A program made the position numbers and the translations under genes. This document shows, one piece after another, positions 1-8,382 of a DNA stretch of 39,166 nucleotides. Origin of the DNA: an uncultured Acidobacteriota bacterium. Its GTDB lineage: Bacteria > Acidobacteriota > Blastocatellia > Pyrinomonadales > Pyrinomonadaceae. Where the stretch lies: positions 1-39,166 of the forward strand of contig CADEGD010000042.1 in assembly GCA_902826795.1 (NCBI GenBank), read 5' to 3'. Below the pieces are notes generated by a model that was not told where the DNA came from, searched no databases, and saw only the letters and a program-made list of their open reading frames with translations. Positions within the stretch are counted from its first letter, which is position 1. Every line of letters begins with the position of its first letter.

Positions 1-353
1 TCCAGAATAGTCGCAAGGCGTTCCTGTGGAACGTCGAGGTCGAGAGGCAAGTACGCCGCACCCGCCTTCAACACTCCAAGGATGCTTGCGATAAGTTCCG
101 GCGACCGCTTCATCGCGATCCCGACGAAATCTTCTCGGCATACTCCGTTCGAAAGAAGACGGTTCGCTATCTGGTTTGCCCTGCGGTTGAGTTCGGCGTA
201 GGTTATCCGAACATCACCAAACATCAGCGCGACCTTATCCGACGATCTTTCCACTTCCGCCTCGAAATGTGTATGCACACACATTTCTAGCGGATCCATC
301 TCATCGGTATTTTTTTCAGTATCCGGCAACACACGGCCGGCATGGTCTTTCAT
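1..353 (-). CDS. Nonribosomal peptide synthetase adenylation domain, N-terminal fragment (cut by window edge)
   Basis: Reading leftward from an ATG at 353, the frame stays open to the window edge (about 117 residues visible). After a leader of about 30 residues comes the start of an AMP-forming adenylation domain. Core motif A1 is seen as ITYAELNRRANQIA, followed by VGIAMKRSPELIASILG and motif A2 as LKAGAAYLPLD. This arrangement is typical of NRPS adenylation domains, which activate an amino acid as the acyl-adenylate and load it onto a carrier protein. No condensation domain precedes it, so this is either a stand-alone adenylation enzyme or the loading module of an NRPS. The gene follows the JmjC-like gene by 28 bp and is probably co-transcribed with the nonulosonic-acid genes. 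Substrate cannot be read because the specificity pocket lies outside the window. An acyl-CoA ligase is a less likely alternative. Confidence 0.85.
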   Translation of the reverse strand, partial: MKDHAGRVLPDTEKNTDEMDPLEMCVHTHFEAEVERSSDKVALMFGDVRITYAELNRRANQIANRLLSNGVCREDFVGIAMKRSPELIASILGVLKAGAAYLPLDLDVPQERLATIL

Positions 354-381
354 TGCTTATCTTACGGTCTCGAAATATTCT

Positions 382-1395
382 TCAAACCGCCTTACTTTCC
401 GTCGTGGATTCACTTCCCCGTGAGCCGCCGAACAGCTTCGAGATCCTGTCGAGACGTTTGAGGTTCTGCCTCAAAAGTTCGTTCTTGTTTCCGGCCTTCG
501 ACTTCCCCGGCTGCCCGAGTGCGAACATCTTCAAGCGGTCCTTCAGGGCTGATTGTCCCGGAGGTGTCGGAACAAAATTCAATTTCCTAAGGTAGTGATT
601 GCACTGGTAAATGCGTGCTTTTCTATCGGTTTCACGCATGCAGAAATTGATGCTGAATGCTACGGAATACTCGTCCCCGTTTTTGACCCAGTGCGGGCCT
701 TTCGAAGGTATGTGAACTCCGGCTCCCGGCTCTAGCGGAAAAACGTAAGCCTTCTCCTGGCTCACCGGCTTGAAAGTCGCCGCACTCAGATCTCCGGCGT
801 AATATTGCTCGATCTCTTCTTCGTAAAGTACCGACCGGTCGTTTGGATCGCTGACGTTAAAACTCTTGCTGCCGTGGATCTGAAGCAGGAAATTGCTCTC
901 GTGATCGATGTGATGTGGCGTTACTGATCGCGGTGACGCAATAAAGATATAGCCGTCGATCCAGGTGATCTCTTTCTTAAGATCGACACCTGTCACCTCC
1001 GAAAGTTCTACCACGCACTGATCGATACATTCCTTGTAGTCAGGATCTTCTTGAACGCTTTTAAGCAATGCCCAGGAACCCGACTCTTGAATATCGCGAA
1101 TGCCGTTTATGAACGAGAGCGCTTTTACCTGTATCTCATCCCAACGATTTTCAAACGACGCTCCGCCTTCCTGCAGCACGACCTTCGCGCCACCTAAAGC
1201 CCAAAGCGTCTTCGCCAACTCGGTCAATCGATCAAGCGCGAACAAGGGGTGATCGCCTAAATTGTGAGAGAGGGCAAACGGCAGCCGGTTAAACTTGTCG
1301 TTAAATCCGCCTGCTGGCGAATCGTTGAAGATCTTCGCAGGCAATGCCCTGCTGACTTGCTCCATTTTTGCGGCTCCGGTGGCTCCCGTCGACAT
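382..1395 (-). CDS. JmjC/cupin-like Fe(II)/2-oxoglutarate oxygenase
   Basis: 337 residues. The central part (about 140-255) reads as a cupin/JmjC fold: TPHHIDHESNFLLQIHGSKSF carries the HxD metal pair (H162, D164), and GVHIPSKGPHWV supplies the distal histidine (probably H235). The family uses Fe(II) and 2-oxoglutarate to hydroxylate proteins or small molecules, often amino acids bound to NRPS carriers. The last 70 residues are basic and probably a separate helical tail. An AG-rich stretch containing AGGAG lies about 12 nt before the ATG, which supports this start. The gene is sandwiched between neuA (23 bp upstream) and an NRPS adenylation gene (28 bp downstream). A role in tailoring the NRPS product, or a peptide or acyl decoration of the polysaccharide, is therefore likely but inferred. 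The substrate is unknown. Confidence 0.75.
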   Translation of the reverse strand: MSTGATGAAKMEQVSRALPAKIFNDSPAGGFNDKFNRLPFALSHNLGDHPLFALDRLTELAKTLWALGGAKVVLQEGGASFENRWDEIQVKALSFINGIRDIQESGSWALLKSVQEDPDYKECIDQCVVELSEVTGVDLKKEITWIDGYIFIASPRSVTPHHIDHESNFLLQIHGSKSFNVSDPNDRSVLYEEEIEQYYAGDLSAATFKPVSQEKAYVFPLEPGAGVHIPSKGPHWVKNGDEYSVAFSINFCMRETDRKARIYQCNHYLRKLNFVPTPPGQSALKDRLKMFALGQPGKSKAGNKNELLRQNLKRLDRISKLFGGSRGSESTTESKAV

Positions 1396-1418
1396 AACCA
1401 GTTCTTCTCCTCTTCTAC

Positions 1419-2153
1419 TTATTTTGCGTGGCCGTACGCGTTCAGCGTGCTCTTATCGGCTGCCTGTTCTTTCACTAATTGCTCAGCCAATGCCCAATCG
1501 TCCGCGGTGTCGATATTGACCGAATATTGCCGGGGCATCTCGTACCCGCGAACTCGCCTGCCATACAGATCGCCAAAATCATCGATCACGCTGCGCCGCG
1601 TGACGTAAACAGATCCGTCCCGATGAAAAGCCGGCGGGAGGTCCTGACGGCGTGTTGTGGGCGAACTTTCGCCGGTGGACAATGTCATCTCGCCAAGTTC
1701 GCTCTGCCAATAAACCCACTTCGGGTTGTATTCGTGTGGCACCGGCAGAACACTCACAACGGAATCCGCGCTGGACGATTCCAAAAGCTCGATGCAGTTA
1801 TCTATGTCGGCGGCTCTTCGAAGCGGATTGGTCGGCTGTAGCAGACAAACGGCGTCATAGCTTTCACCTTGCTTCTCGAGTTCCGTTATCGCGTGTACGA
1901 CAACGGGAAAACTCGCTGCAGAATCTGTCGCAAGTTCCGCCGGACGCATGAAAGGAACATCCAATCCCAGTGAGCGTCCGACTTCCGCTATCTCCAAATC
2001 CTCGGTGCTGAGGATCGTATGCGACAGCCGAGTTGCACCCATCGCACTATCCGATGTGTAAGCCAGCAGCGGCTTACCACAGAGCAGCCTGATATTCTTT
2101 CTCTGCACCCCTTTCGAGCCGCCCCGTGCCGGTATGATTCCCAAAACTCGCAT
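1419..2153 (-). CDS. neuA: CMP-nonulosonate cytidylyltransferase (NeuA/LegF/PseF type)
   Basis: About 244 residues from the ATG at 2153; a TTG one codon upstream is also in frame. The N-terminus IIPARGGSKGVQRKNI is the signature of the acylneuraminate cytidylyltransferase family, which transfers CMP from CTP to a nine-carbon nonulosonic acid (sialic, legionaminic or pseudaminic acid). LLQPTNPLRRAADI and the later PPAFHRDGSVYV and YSVNIDTADDWALAE are further family motifs. Length matches the single-domain bacterial enzymes of about 230 residues. It follows neuC by 34 bp and neuB lies just upstream, making a three-gene synthesis and activation cassette. The exact sugar cannot be decided from sequence by eye, so the symbol marks the family, not proven N-acetylneuraminate specificity. 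Cytoplasmic enzyme. Confidence 0.88.
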   Translation of the reverse strand: MRVLGIIPARGGSKGVQRKNIRLLCGKPLLAYTSDSAMGATRLSHTILSTEDLEIAEVGRSLGLDVPFMRPAELATDSAASFPVVVHAITELEKQGESYDAVCLLQPTNPLRRAADIDNCIELLESSSADSVVSVLPVPHEYNPKWVYWQSELGEMTLSTGESSPTTRRQDLPPAFHRDGSVYVTRRSVIDDFGDLYGRRVRGYEMPRQYSVNIDTADDWALAEQLVKEQAADKSTLNAYGHAK

Positions 2154-2187
2154 CAAAACTTTCGCGTGAAATCTATTGATCGCCGCA

Positions 2188-3339
2188 CTAATAAGTGAGC
2201 CGTTTCTCGATCTGCAGCGGCGATTCGGCTAGTACGCCGGCGATCCTTTCTCCGGCTTTACCGCTGCCGTAAAGAGTGTCGGACCGCATCCGTCCGTTGC
2301 TCGTTTGTTTCTGGATCGCGGCTACGATCTCGCTCTTTCTGTATCCAACGTCGATGACATTCGCTCCGCGTTCTCGTCCCGCCTGTCGGGTTCCGATGTT
2401 TACGACCGGCACACCCAGATAAGAGCATTCGCGAATTCCCACACTCGAATTTCCGATCAGCGCCTTGCTGCTATACAACAGCCGTAGAAAATCCGTCGGC
2501 TCCATGTTCTTGAAAAAGTGAATGTTCTCGGGGCGATGCTGTTCTCTAAAAGTACGTATGCCATTGGAAGTACCGTCAGATCCCGCGTCTACGTTCGGCC
2601 AAAACCAAAGCGTCGGCATATTGATCTCGTAAACCGCTTCAAGCGTTTCCTGAACGTGCCGCCGAGCCATCTCGTGTTCGGTCGTGACGGGATGCTGCAT
2701 CACGACAAGATAACCGTTCGTTAATTCGTGAAGATCGCCGACGCCGCCATATCGTTCGAATGGATTGAAATTAAGCGCGGGATCATCCGAGATCTCAGCG
2801 GCCAGGTCGATCGACGGGCAGCCGGTGACGAATACTTTCCGTCTTTCTTCACCCATCTTTTCAACACGTTCGGCAGCACAGCGGGTCGAGACGAGATGGA
2901 GATCGGCAAGTTTCGTGACCGCGTGTCTAACCTTTTCGTCGATCGATCCGGTGACCTCGCCACCCTGTATGTGGGCGACCGGAATATTCATGTACGACGC
3001 CGCAACGGCGGTAGCGAGCGTCTCGAATCGGTCCGCGACGGTAACGACGACATCTGGTTTGAGGTTGTCAAAAACGGTTGCCAGCTCAAGCATGCCGAGT
3101 CCGGTCGTCTTTGCCATCGAAGCGGGATTTTCGCCCTCGAGCACCATGTAAACTCTCGCGTCGATCTTGAAGCCGTCCTTCTCGATGTAATTGACGGCCG
3201 TTCCATAGCGGTCCAACAGCGCCGAAGCCGCGACGACCAACTGCAGTTCAAGATCGGGATGCTCTTGTATCGCCCGAAGCGCGGTTTTTATCCGGCTATA
3301 GCTAGGCCGGGCAGTTACAACAACACAAATTTTTCGCAT
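2188..3339 (-). CDS. neuC: UDP-GlcNAc 2-epimerase, hydrolysing type (NeuC/LegG)
   Basis: 383 residues. The protein begins MRKICVVVTARPSYSRIK and has the family segments DVVVTVADRFETLATAVAAS, PVAHIQGGEVTGSIDEKVRHA and LIGNSSVGIRECSYLGVPVVNIG. These are typical of hydrolysing UDP-GlcNAc 2-epimerases of the GT-B fold, which release ManNAc (or the 2,4-diacetamido analogue in legionaminic acid synthesis) and UDP. Length fits the family. The neuB stop TAA abuts this ATG (TAAATG), so the two are probably translationally coupled. Its place between neuB and neuA gives it the first committed step of the nonulosonic-acid pathway. A non-hydrolysing WecB-type epimerase is less likely given this context and the GGEVTGSIDE motif. 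Confidence 0.9.
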   Translation of the reverse strand: MRKICVVVTARPSYSRIKTALRAIQEHPDLELQLVVAASALLDRYGTAVNYIEKDGFKIDARVYMVLEGENPASMAKTTGLGMLELATVFDNLKPDVVVTVADRFETLATAVAASYMNIPVAHIQGGEVTGSIDEKVRHAVTKLADLHLVSTRCAAERVEKMGEERRKVFVTGCPSIDLAAEISDDPALNFNPFERYGGVGDLHELTNGYLVVMQHPVTTEHEMARRHVQETLEAVYEINMPTLWFWPNVDAGSDGTSNGIRTFREQHRPENIHFFKNMEPTDFLRLLYSSKALIGNSSVGIRECSYLGVPVVNIGTRQAGRERGANVIDVGYRKSEIVAAIQKQTSNGRMRSDTLYGSGKAGERIAGVLAESPLQIEKRLTY

Positions 3340-4461
3340 TTATAGTTGGGCGGTGGCGAACGCCTGATCGATAGGCTGAAAGTCTTCGACGTCGTGAAAC
3401 ATTATCAGAGCGTCGGTACTGATATCTCGCCGAAGTTTTCTGCCCAAAATCAGCGGAATGTCTTTTGGGGGAATTCCATTGCCAGGCTTTTTGAGTTTCA
3501 AATGTCGAGCTTCAAGGATCGTTCCAGCCGCGAGATCGGCTCCGGCAACGACGCTCTTCGTGAACATACTTCGTAAACCGGCGATTTCGTCACACACGGA
3601 ATCTTTTTGAATCGGCGAGTCGATCATTTGTTCGATCTGCCTGCAGCCCGAAACCAGTTGAGCCAGCTCCGATGTGGTTACTGAAGACTTCACGTCTGGC
3701 CCGAACATCTCACGGCTGAACGCAACATGAATCTCGAGAACTTCTGCACCGAGAGTGACGGCCGCGAGACCGGCAAAGATGTTTCCCGAATGATCGGAGA
3801 GCCCAACCGGCACTCCGTAGCGTTCCCGGAAAGTATCGATCACATTGAGGCCCACGCGCTCCGGCGGGCATGGGTACGCACTTGTACACTGCAGAACCGC
3901 GAGCTCGTTTCCTGATCTTTGGATCAGTTCGAACGCCGCGTCCAGCTCCGAGAGATCGCTCATTCCGGAAGAAAGGATCACCGGATCGCCAGTTTCCGCG
4001 ATCCGATTCAGCAGCGGCAGATTGCCCATCTCTCCCGATGCCACTTTCCACACTTTCATTCCGATGTCTGAGAGCAGCTCAACAGCAGCGTCGGAAAACG
4101 GCGAGCTCATAAAAAGAATGCCGCGCTCGTCCGCATGATCTTTCAGCTCTCGCCACTGCTCTTTCGAAAACTCCATCCGCTTCCAATAGTCGTAGCGGGA
4201 TGCGTCTTGCCTGCTGAACTTCACTCGCCACGGCTCGCCGGGCGTGCTTTCTTCAGATGCGATGTGAGTTTGAAACTTGACCGCGTCCGCTCCGGCGTTC
4301 GCGATCGCATCGATAAATGCATGGGCCGTCCCAAGGCTTCCATCGTGAGCCTGTGCCACCTCACCGACGATCAGGCATCGTCCGGCTGAAGCCGGTCGTG
4401 AGACGCTCTCCAGGCAGCGCATACGAAAACTTGCGTTTGTCAGATCTGTAGATGAATTCAA
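3340..4461 (-). CDS. neuB: N-acetylneuraminate (nonulosonate) synthase with C-terminal SAF domain
   Basis: 373 residues if started at the TTG at 4461; an ATG at 4422 (codon 14) is an equally reasonable start, and neither has a clear ribosome site. The barrel begins with CLIVGEVAQAHDGSLGTAHA and AGADAVKFQTH. It continues with FMSSPFSDAAVELL, KVASGEMGNLPLL, ILSSGMSDLSEL, LQCTSAYPCPP and VGLSDHSGN. This is the NeuB family, which condenses phosphoenolpyruvate with ManNAc or a related hexose. The C-terminal part from about 300 (SVVAGADLAAGTILEARHLKLKKPG) is the SAF/antifreeze-like domain. A metal-binding histidine is likely in LEIHVAF, where many family members have EKHFTL. It lies 33 bp after the wzc-like gene and overlaps nothing, ending directly against neuC. 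Confidence 0.9.
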   Translation of the reverse strand: MNSSTDLTNASFRMRCLESVSRPASAGRCLIVGEVAQAHDGSLGTAHAFIDAIANAGADAVKFQTHIASEESTPGEPWRVKFSRQDASRYDYWKRMEFSKEQWRELKDHADERGILFMSSPFSDAAVELLSDIGMKVWKVASGEMGNLPLLNRIAETGDPVILSSGMSDLSELDAAFELIQRSGNELAVLQCTSAYPCPPERVGLNVIDTFRERYGVPVGLSDHSGNIFAGLAAVTLGAEVLEIHVAFSREMFGPDVKSSVTTSELAQLVSGCRQIEQMIDSPIQKDSVCDEIAGLRSMFTKSVVAGADLAAGTILEARHLKLKKPGNGIPPKDIPLILGRKLRRDISTDALIMFHDVEDFQPIDQAFATAQL

Positions 4462-4494
4462 AACTGGTTAGTTGAGGTGGGAAATATCGATTCG

Positions 4495-6906
4495 CTATCC
4501 GATGCCGAGCATTCTTCCGTCGCCATCGCCATTAAGATCGGAGGCTTTCGCGTCGTCGACGTAGTAATTGTTGCGGCTGTATCCGTAATCCTTCATCGGA
4601 ATGTCGTTCAGCACTACGCCGACGATATTCGCGTTAACGCTTTGCAGCTTCTTTGTCGAAAGACTCAACAACTCCGACGAGCTATAGTTAACCCGCCCGA
4701 CAACCAGTACGGAATCAACCGCTGTTGCGAGCAGAACACTGTCTGCAAAATATAAGATCGGCGGCGAATCAATAATGATGTGGTCGTAAGAAGTTCCGAG
4801 ATATTCGAGCAGCTCTTGAAGCCGGCCGCGGCTCAACAAGGTCGCAGGATCAGCCACCTTCGGACCGGCTGTCATCAGATCAAGGTTGGCAACAACATTT
4901 TCAACGATAGCATCGCTTACATTTTCGCCAAAATCTTTTTTAGAAGACAGCAGCCGCGTAAGTCCCTCTTCGTTATCGATCCCGTTGATTGCATGTAACT
5001 GCGGGCGTCTAAGATCGGCATCGATAAGCAAAATACGGCCACCCAGTTGAGCCAAACACTTCGCCAAATTGAAGGATGTGAGGGTCTTCCCTTCGCCCGC
5101 TTCGCCCGAGGTCACCAGCACGGTCCGATGTCTTTCGTCGTCTGATGACAGCAGCAGCGAGGCTCGCACTTGATTGAATGCCTCGACCGCGATCGGACGT
5201 TCGAGGCTTAACTGATCGCGGCTCGAAATGCCATCCGATCCGAATAGCTTTCTTGTCGAACTGACTGCACGAGACAAAAGTCCGCGCTTCACTCCTGGAA
5301 TTCGTCCTACCACGGGAAGTCCGACGTTCTCTTCTACGTCGTCAAAAACCCGAATGCTGTCGTCCAGCCAATTGGCGGCAAAGGCCAGACCGATCGCCGC
5401 AAAAAGCGAGACAATAAACGCGACCAGGATAGTCTTCGTTCTCTGCGGTCCATTTGGGTTTTGCGGCGTGGTCGCACGGTCGGCAACGAGGACGTTATTC
5501 GGCGTTCCGTTCAGGATAACGTCGGTTTCCCTCGACTTCGCCAAAAGATTCGCAAGCAGCGACCGGTTTGAATCGATCTCCTGTTGAATGATCCGGTAAT
5601 TTACGGCGGCTTCGTTCTGGGCAAGCACCGCTTCACGCTGCGTTGAAAAATTGCTTCTCAGATCGCGTTCTTTCGCAAGAGCTTCTCGATACTTTTGCTC
5701 GAGCAGCGACGACTGCGTATCTTTCGCTCGCCGCTTGTTGCTCTCCAATTCGCCCTCGATCTGAGTGATTTGCCGCTGAACTCGCTTAACGTCCGGCCAC
5801 TCGTCCGTGTACTCAGTCTTCAATTGAGCAAGCTGCTGGCGAAGAGCAGTCAATTGCGATTCGAGGCCCGACGTTCGCGGGTCGGCCGTTTGAGCTGCCA
5901 GGTCCGACATCGGATTCTGCTTCATCGCGAGAAAAGCCGCCTCGGCGGAGATTCGTTCGGCCTCGGCCATTCCAAGCTTAAGGTTGAGATCCGCCAACCG
6001 CTGAACGACCGTATTCTGGCCCGGCTCCAATGAAAGGATTTGATTGTCCTTGGAATAATTGATGAGTCTCTCTTCTTGCGTTCGGATCTGATTCTGAAGT
6101 TCGACGACTCGCTTTTCTAAAAACGTGCTCGCCGTTGCGTTCGACTCAACCTTTCTTTCAAGATTTTGCAGAACGTAAATATCAGCTATCGCATTAGCAA
6201 CCTTCGCCGCGACGGACGGATCGGTATGCCGAAATGAAACGTCGATCATTCGCGTTTCTTTGGCAGTGGTACGACTGTCTTTTATCGGTTCTATTTCTAG
6301 CCCCGACTTGATCATCTCCACATACGGAGCAAGCCTTTCCGCCTGACGATCAAAATCGGCTTCGGCCTGCGGCGTAGTCTCGCGGAGCGTCTGAGTATTT
6401 GTTGCTTCACTCGCTCTCACGGGTTCAACCAACCCAACAGCTCGTAGCAGATTCTGAAACGCACCAAGATCCTGCCGCCTCGGATTTTTGAACGATTCGT
6501 TGTGTTCGAGGTCCAAGCTCACAACCACTCGGCGGAGCAAGCCAGCGCCTTCGAGTATCCTTAATTGCGTAGCAAAATAAGCCGGGTCCGCTCCTTGATT
6601 CGTTGCGATAGTGCCGCCTGCCGCCGGATTAGTTTCGTTATTTACCTGAACTTTTGCGCTGGCGATAAAGTAGTCCGGCTTTCGATATTCGTAGAAAAGA
6701 ACTGAAAACGTAACCAGCAAGGTTACGCCGACGATCAAAGGCCAGTACTTTCGAAGAATAGAAACTACCCTCGATATCTGAACCTTCTGCGACTCGGCGT
6801 TTCCCGCACCCTGATAGTCGTAACCGTAGTCCGCGTCAAAACTATCGATCACCTGCGGAACCTGTCTCCCACCCTGGCCTGTTGTTGTTAACGAATTTCT
6901 TTTCAC
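4495..6906 (-). CDS. Polysaccharide co-polymerase / bacterial tyrosine autokinase (Wzc-like)
   Basis: 803 residues. The N-terminal part is a Wzz chain-length domain: a membrane segment at about 56-73, a long periplasmic coiled-coil region (about 260-460), and a second membrane segment at about 492-512 followed by NWLDDSIRVFDDVEE. The cytoplasmic BY-kinase domain has Walker A SGEAGEGKT (600-608), Walker A-prime LLIDADLRRP (626-635) and Walker B IIIDSPP (D713). The C-terminus carries a tyrosine cluster (Y774, Y776, Y781, Y782), the usual site of trans-autophosphorylation that controls chain length and export. Together with the preceding Wza-like protein it forms the inner and outer membrane parts of a Wzy-type export machine. 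The linking of both domains in one polypeptide is the proteobacterial rather than Firmicutes arrangement. Confidence 0.93.
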   Translation of the reverse strand: MKRNSLTTTGQGGRQVPQVIDSFDADYGYDYQGAGNAESQKVQISRVVSILRKYWPLIVGVTLLVTFSVLFYEYRKPDYFIASAKVQVNNETNPAAGGTIATNQGADPAYFATQLRILEGAGLLRRVVVSLDLEHNESFKNPRRQDLGAFQNLLRAVGLVEPVRASEATNTQTLRETTPQAEADFDRQAERLAPYVEMIKSGLEIEPIKDSRTTAKETRMIDVSFRHTDPSVAAKVANAIADIYVLQNLERKVESNATASTFLEKRVVELQNQIRTQEERLINYSKDNQILSLEPGQNTVVQRLADLNLKLGMAEAERISAEAAFLAMKQNPMSDLAAQTADPRTSGLESQLTALRQQLAQLKTEYTDEWPDVKRVQRQITQIEGELESNKRRAKDTQSSLLEQKYREALAKERDLRSNFSTQREAVLAQNEAAVNYRIIQQEIDSNRSLLANLLAKSRETDVILNGTPNNVLVADRATTPQNPNGPQRTKTILVAFIVSLFAAIGLAFAANWLDDSIRVFDDVEENVGLPVVGRIPGVKRGLLSRAVSSTRKLFGSDGISSRDQLSLERPIAVEAFNQVRASLLLSSDDERHRTVLVTSGEAGEGKTLTSFNLAKCLAQLGGRILLIDADLRRPQLHAINGIDNEEGLTRLLSSKKDFGENVSDAIVENVVANLDLMTAGPKVADPATLLSRGRLQELLEYLGTSYDHIIIDSPPILYFADSVLLATAVDSVLVVGRVNYSSSELLSLSTKKLQSVNANIVGVVLNDIPMKDYGYSRNNYYVDDAKASDLNGDGDGRMLGIG

Positions 6907-6967
6907 GATAACTTACTGCTCTCTTCTAAAGCTGCGTCTCTGCGCGTGCAAACACATCAAAGGCCTT

Positions 6968-7954
6968 TTAGGGAATCACTCTCAGCGGAAGCTGCGTCAC
7001 TGAAGGCAGAAATGTTCTGAAAAAAGTTGACAGCTTACCCGGCCCGGCGACCTCGATAATGTCGTTCGGCCTTAACACAACGTCATCCTTTTTGCCTTGA
7101 TTGATCTCTTTCAGGTTGGCGACGAGTTCGGTGCGGTTTACGCTGCCCGCGACTTGTCGGCGAATAACGATCTTGTCGGACTGCGCTCCCGATGCGAAAC
7201 CGCCGGCCATGGCGATCGCTTGCGAAAGTGTGATGGGTTCGCTCAAGTCCAGAGCACTCGGGTTTCGAACGCTGCCGGTCACGTAAGCACGAACCTGATT
7301 GTATTCGCCGACCCTGATTATGTCTCCGCCGCGAACGAACGGATTCGACCCATCGATACCCTTCAGCGTGTCAGAAAGATTTATCGAGACGAGTTCGTCT
7401 CCCGCTTCTTCTCCGATTACCAGGCTTGAGCCATCGCAGAATGGAAGGCTTCGGCTGCGGATAAGCTCGATGTTGTCACCCGCTTTGTCGCTGGTTCCGT
7501 TGACCATCGTCAGAAGTTCCAGAAGCCTCGTCGGCCTCTGAAGTTGAAACCGGCCCGGAGAAGAAACTGCTCCGATAACCGCCACCGGGCTCGAATTGAA
7601 TTCTTTAAGAGAAACGATAACCGAAGGATTCAAAAGAAACTTCTTGTACTTCTCCTTGACCAGGTCGGACAATTCCCGCTCGGTGCTGCACGCGGCCGGC
7701 AATTCCTCATCGATCATTGGAAGCTGAATGCGCCCGAGATTATTAATGCGAATACCGCTTCGGCTTAACGTCGCATTCTGGGTTACCGTCACGTCGATCA
7801 CGTCACCCGGGCCCATTCTGTATATCTGAGCGCGACTCGCACCCGAATCGTCACCGGCAGACATCCCACCTTGGCCAATGGCGTTATAGGTCCCTATTCC
7901 AACTATCAGGCCTACGATGGCTAACTTAATTGCAGTCCTGGGTATTTCTGTCAT
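6968..7954 (-). CDS. Polysaccharide export protein (Wza-like, SLBB domains)
   Basis: About 328 residues from the ATG at 7954, preceded by AGAAAGG at suitable spacing. An earlier in-frame ATG at 7996 would overlap the upstream gene and is less likely. A hydrophobic signal sequence (AIKLAIVGLIVGIGTYNAIGQ) leads to the polysaccharide-export domain MGPGDVIDVTVTQNATLSRSGIRI. Two SLBB-type segments follow: VIGAVSSPGRFQL and AYVTGSVRNPSALDL, each with a following LLTMVNG or AIAMAGG type helix. The family builds the periplasmic/outer-membrane channel for capsule or exopolysaccharide. No lipobox cysteine is evident at the signal-peptide end, so it may be a non-lipidated form. It lies 61 bp before the Wzc-like kinase, its usual partner. 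Confidence 0.9.
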   Translation of the reverse strand: MTEIPRTAIKLAIVGLIVGIGTYNAIGQGGMSAGDDSGASRAQIYRMGPGDVIDVTVTQNATLSRSGIRINNLGRIQLPMIDEELPAACSTERELSDLVKEKYKKFLLNPSVIVSLKEFNSSPVAVIGAVSSPGRFQLQRPTRLLELLTMVNGTSDKAGDNIELIRSRSLPFCDGSSLVIGEEAGDELVSINLSDTLKGIDGSNPFVRGGDIIRVGEYNQVRAYVTGSVRNPSALDLSEPITLSQAIAMAGGFASGAQSDKIVIRRQVAGSVNRTELVANLKEINQGKKDDVVLRPNDIIEVAGPGKLSTFFRTFLPSVTQLPLRVIP

Positions 7955-7982
7955 GGCCGTTACCTTTCTATTCGAAGCGACG

Positions 7983-8276
7983 TTATTGCAATGCACGCCG
8001 ACGCGATGCGAGAGCTTCTCGAAGATGATTCGGGCATCTCAGGTTCAACACCGTATTGCTCAACACGACCGAATACTCTTCGTTCTCACGTACGAACTGC
8101 CCGTGCAGCGGTCCGTCACTAATTTTTACGATCACCTTATCTCGTACCCACTGCCAGAACTGTGCCTGGGTCGTCCAGTAGATCTTGCCATCGCGGCACG
8201 TAACCTTTGCATTCTTCTTTCGCTTCCGAGCTTCCTTCTCTCGCTGCTTCTGTATTTTGAGGGCTGCTTTTTCCAT
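7983..8276 (-). CDS. Small basic protein of unknown function in the polysaccharide operon
   Basis: 97 residues from the ATG at 8276; a GTG four codons earlier (8288) is also possible. I do not recognise a named family. The first 25 residues are a highly charged helix rich in Lys, Arg and Glu (KAALKIQKQREKEARKRKK). The rest looks like a compact domain with TCRDGKIYWTTQAQFWQWVRD and VKISDGPLHGQFVREN. The gene sits between the response regulator and the export protein on the same strand, ending 28 bp before the export-protein start. That and the plausible composition suggest a real gene. The basic coil could bind nucleic acid or membrane; this is a guess from composition only. Confidence 0.55.
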   Translation of the reverse strand: MEKAALKIQKQREKEARKRKKNAKVTCRDGKIYWTTQAQFWQWVRDKVIVKISDGPLHGQFVRENEEYSVVLSNTVLNLRCPNHLREALASRRRALQ

Positions 8277-8382
8277 AAAATTAGACACTGAGGCACCAGT
8301 GAGTCCGCGATGTGCACACTAAAACCCGTTAAGGGAAACCTGTAAACCCAGGCGAGTCGATGTTTTCCTGACTACAAAGGCC

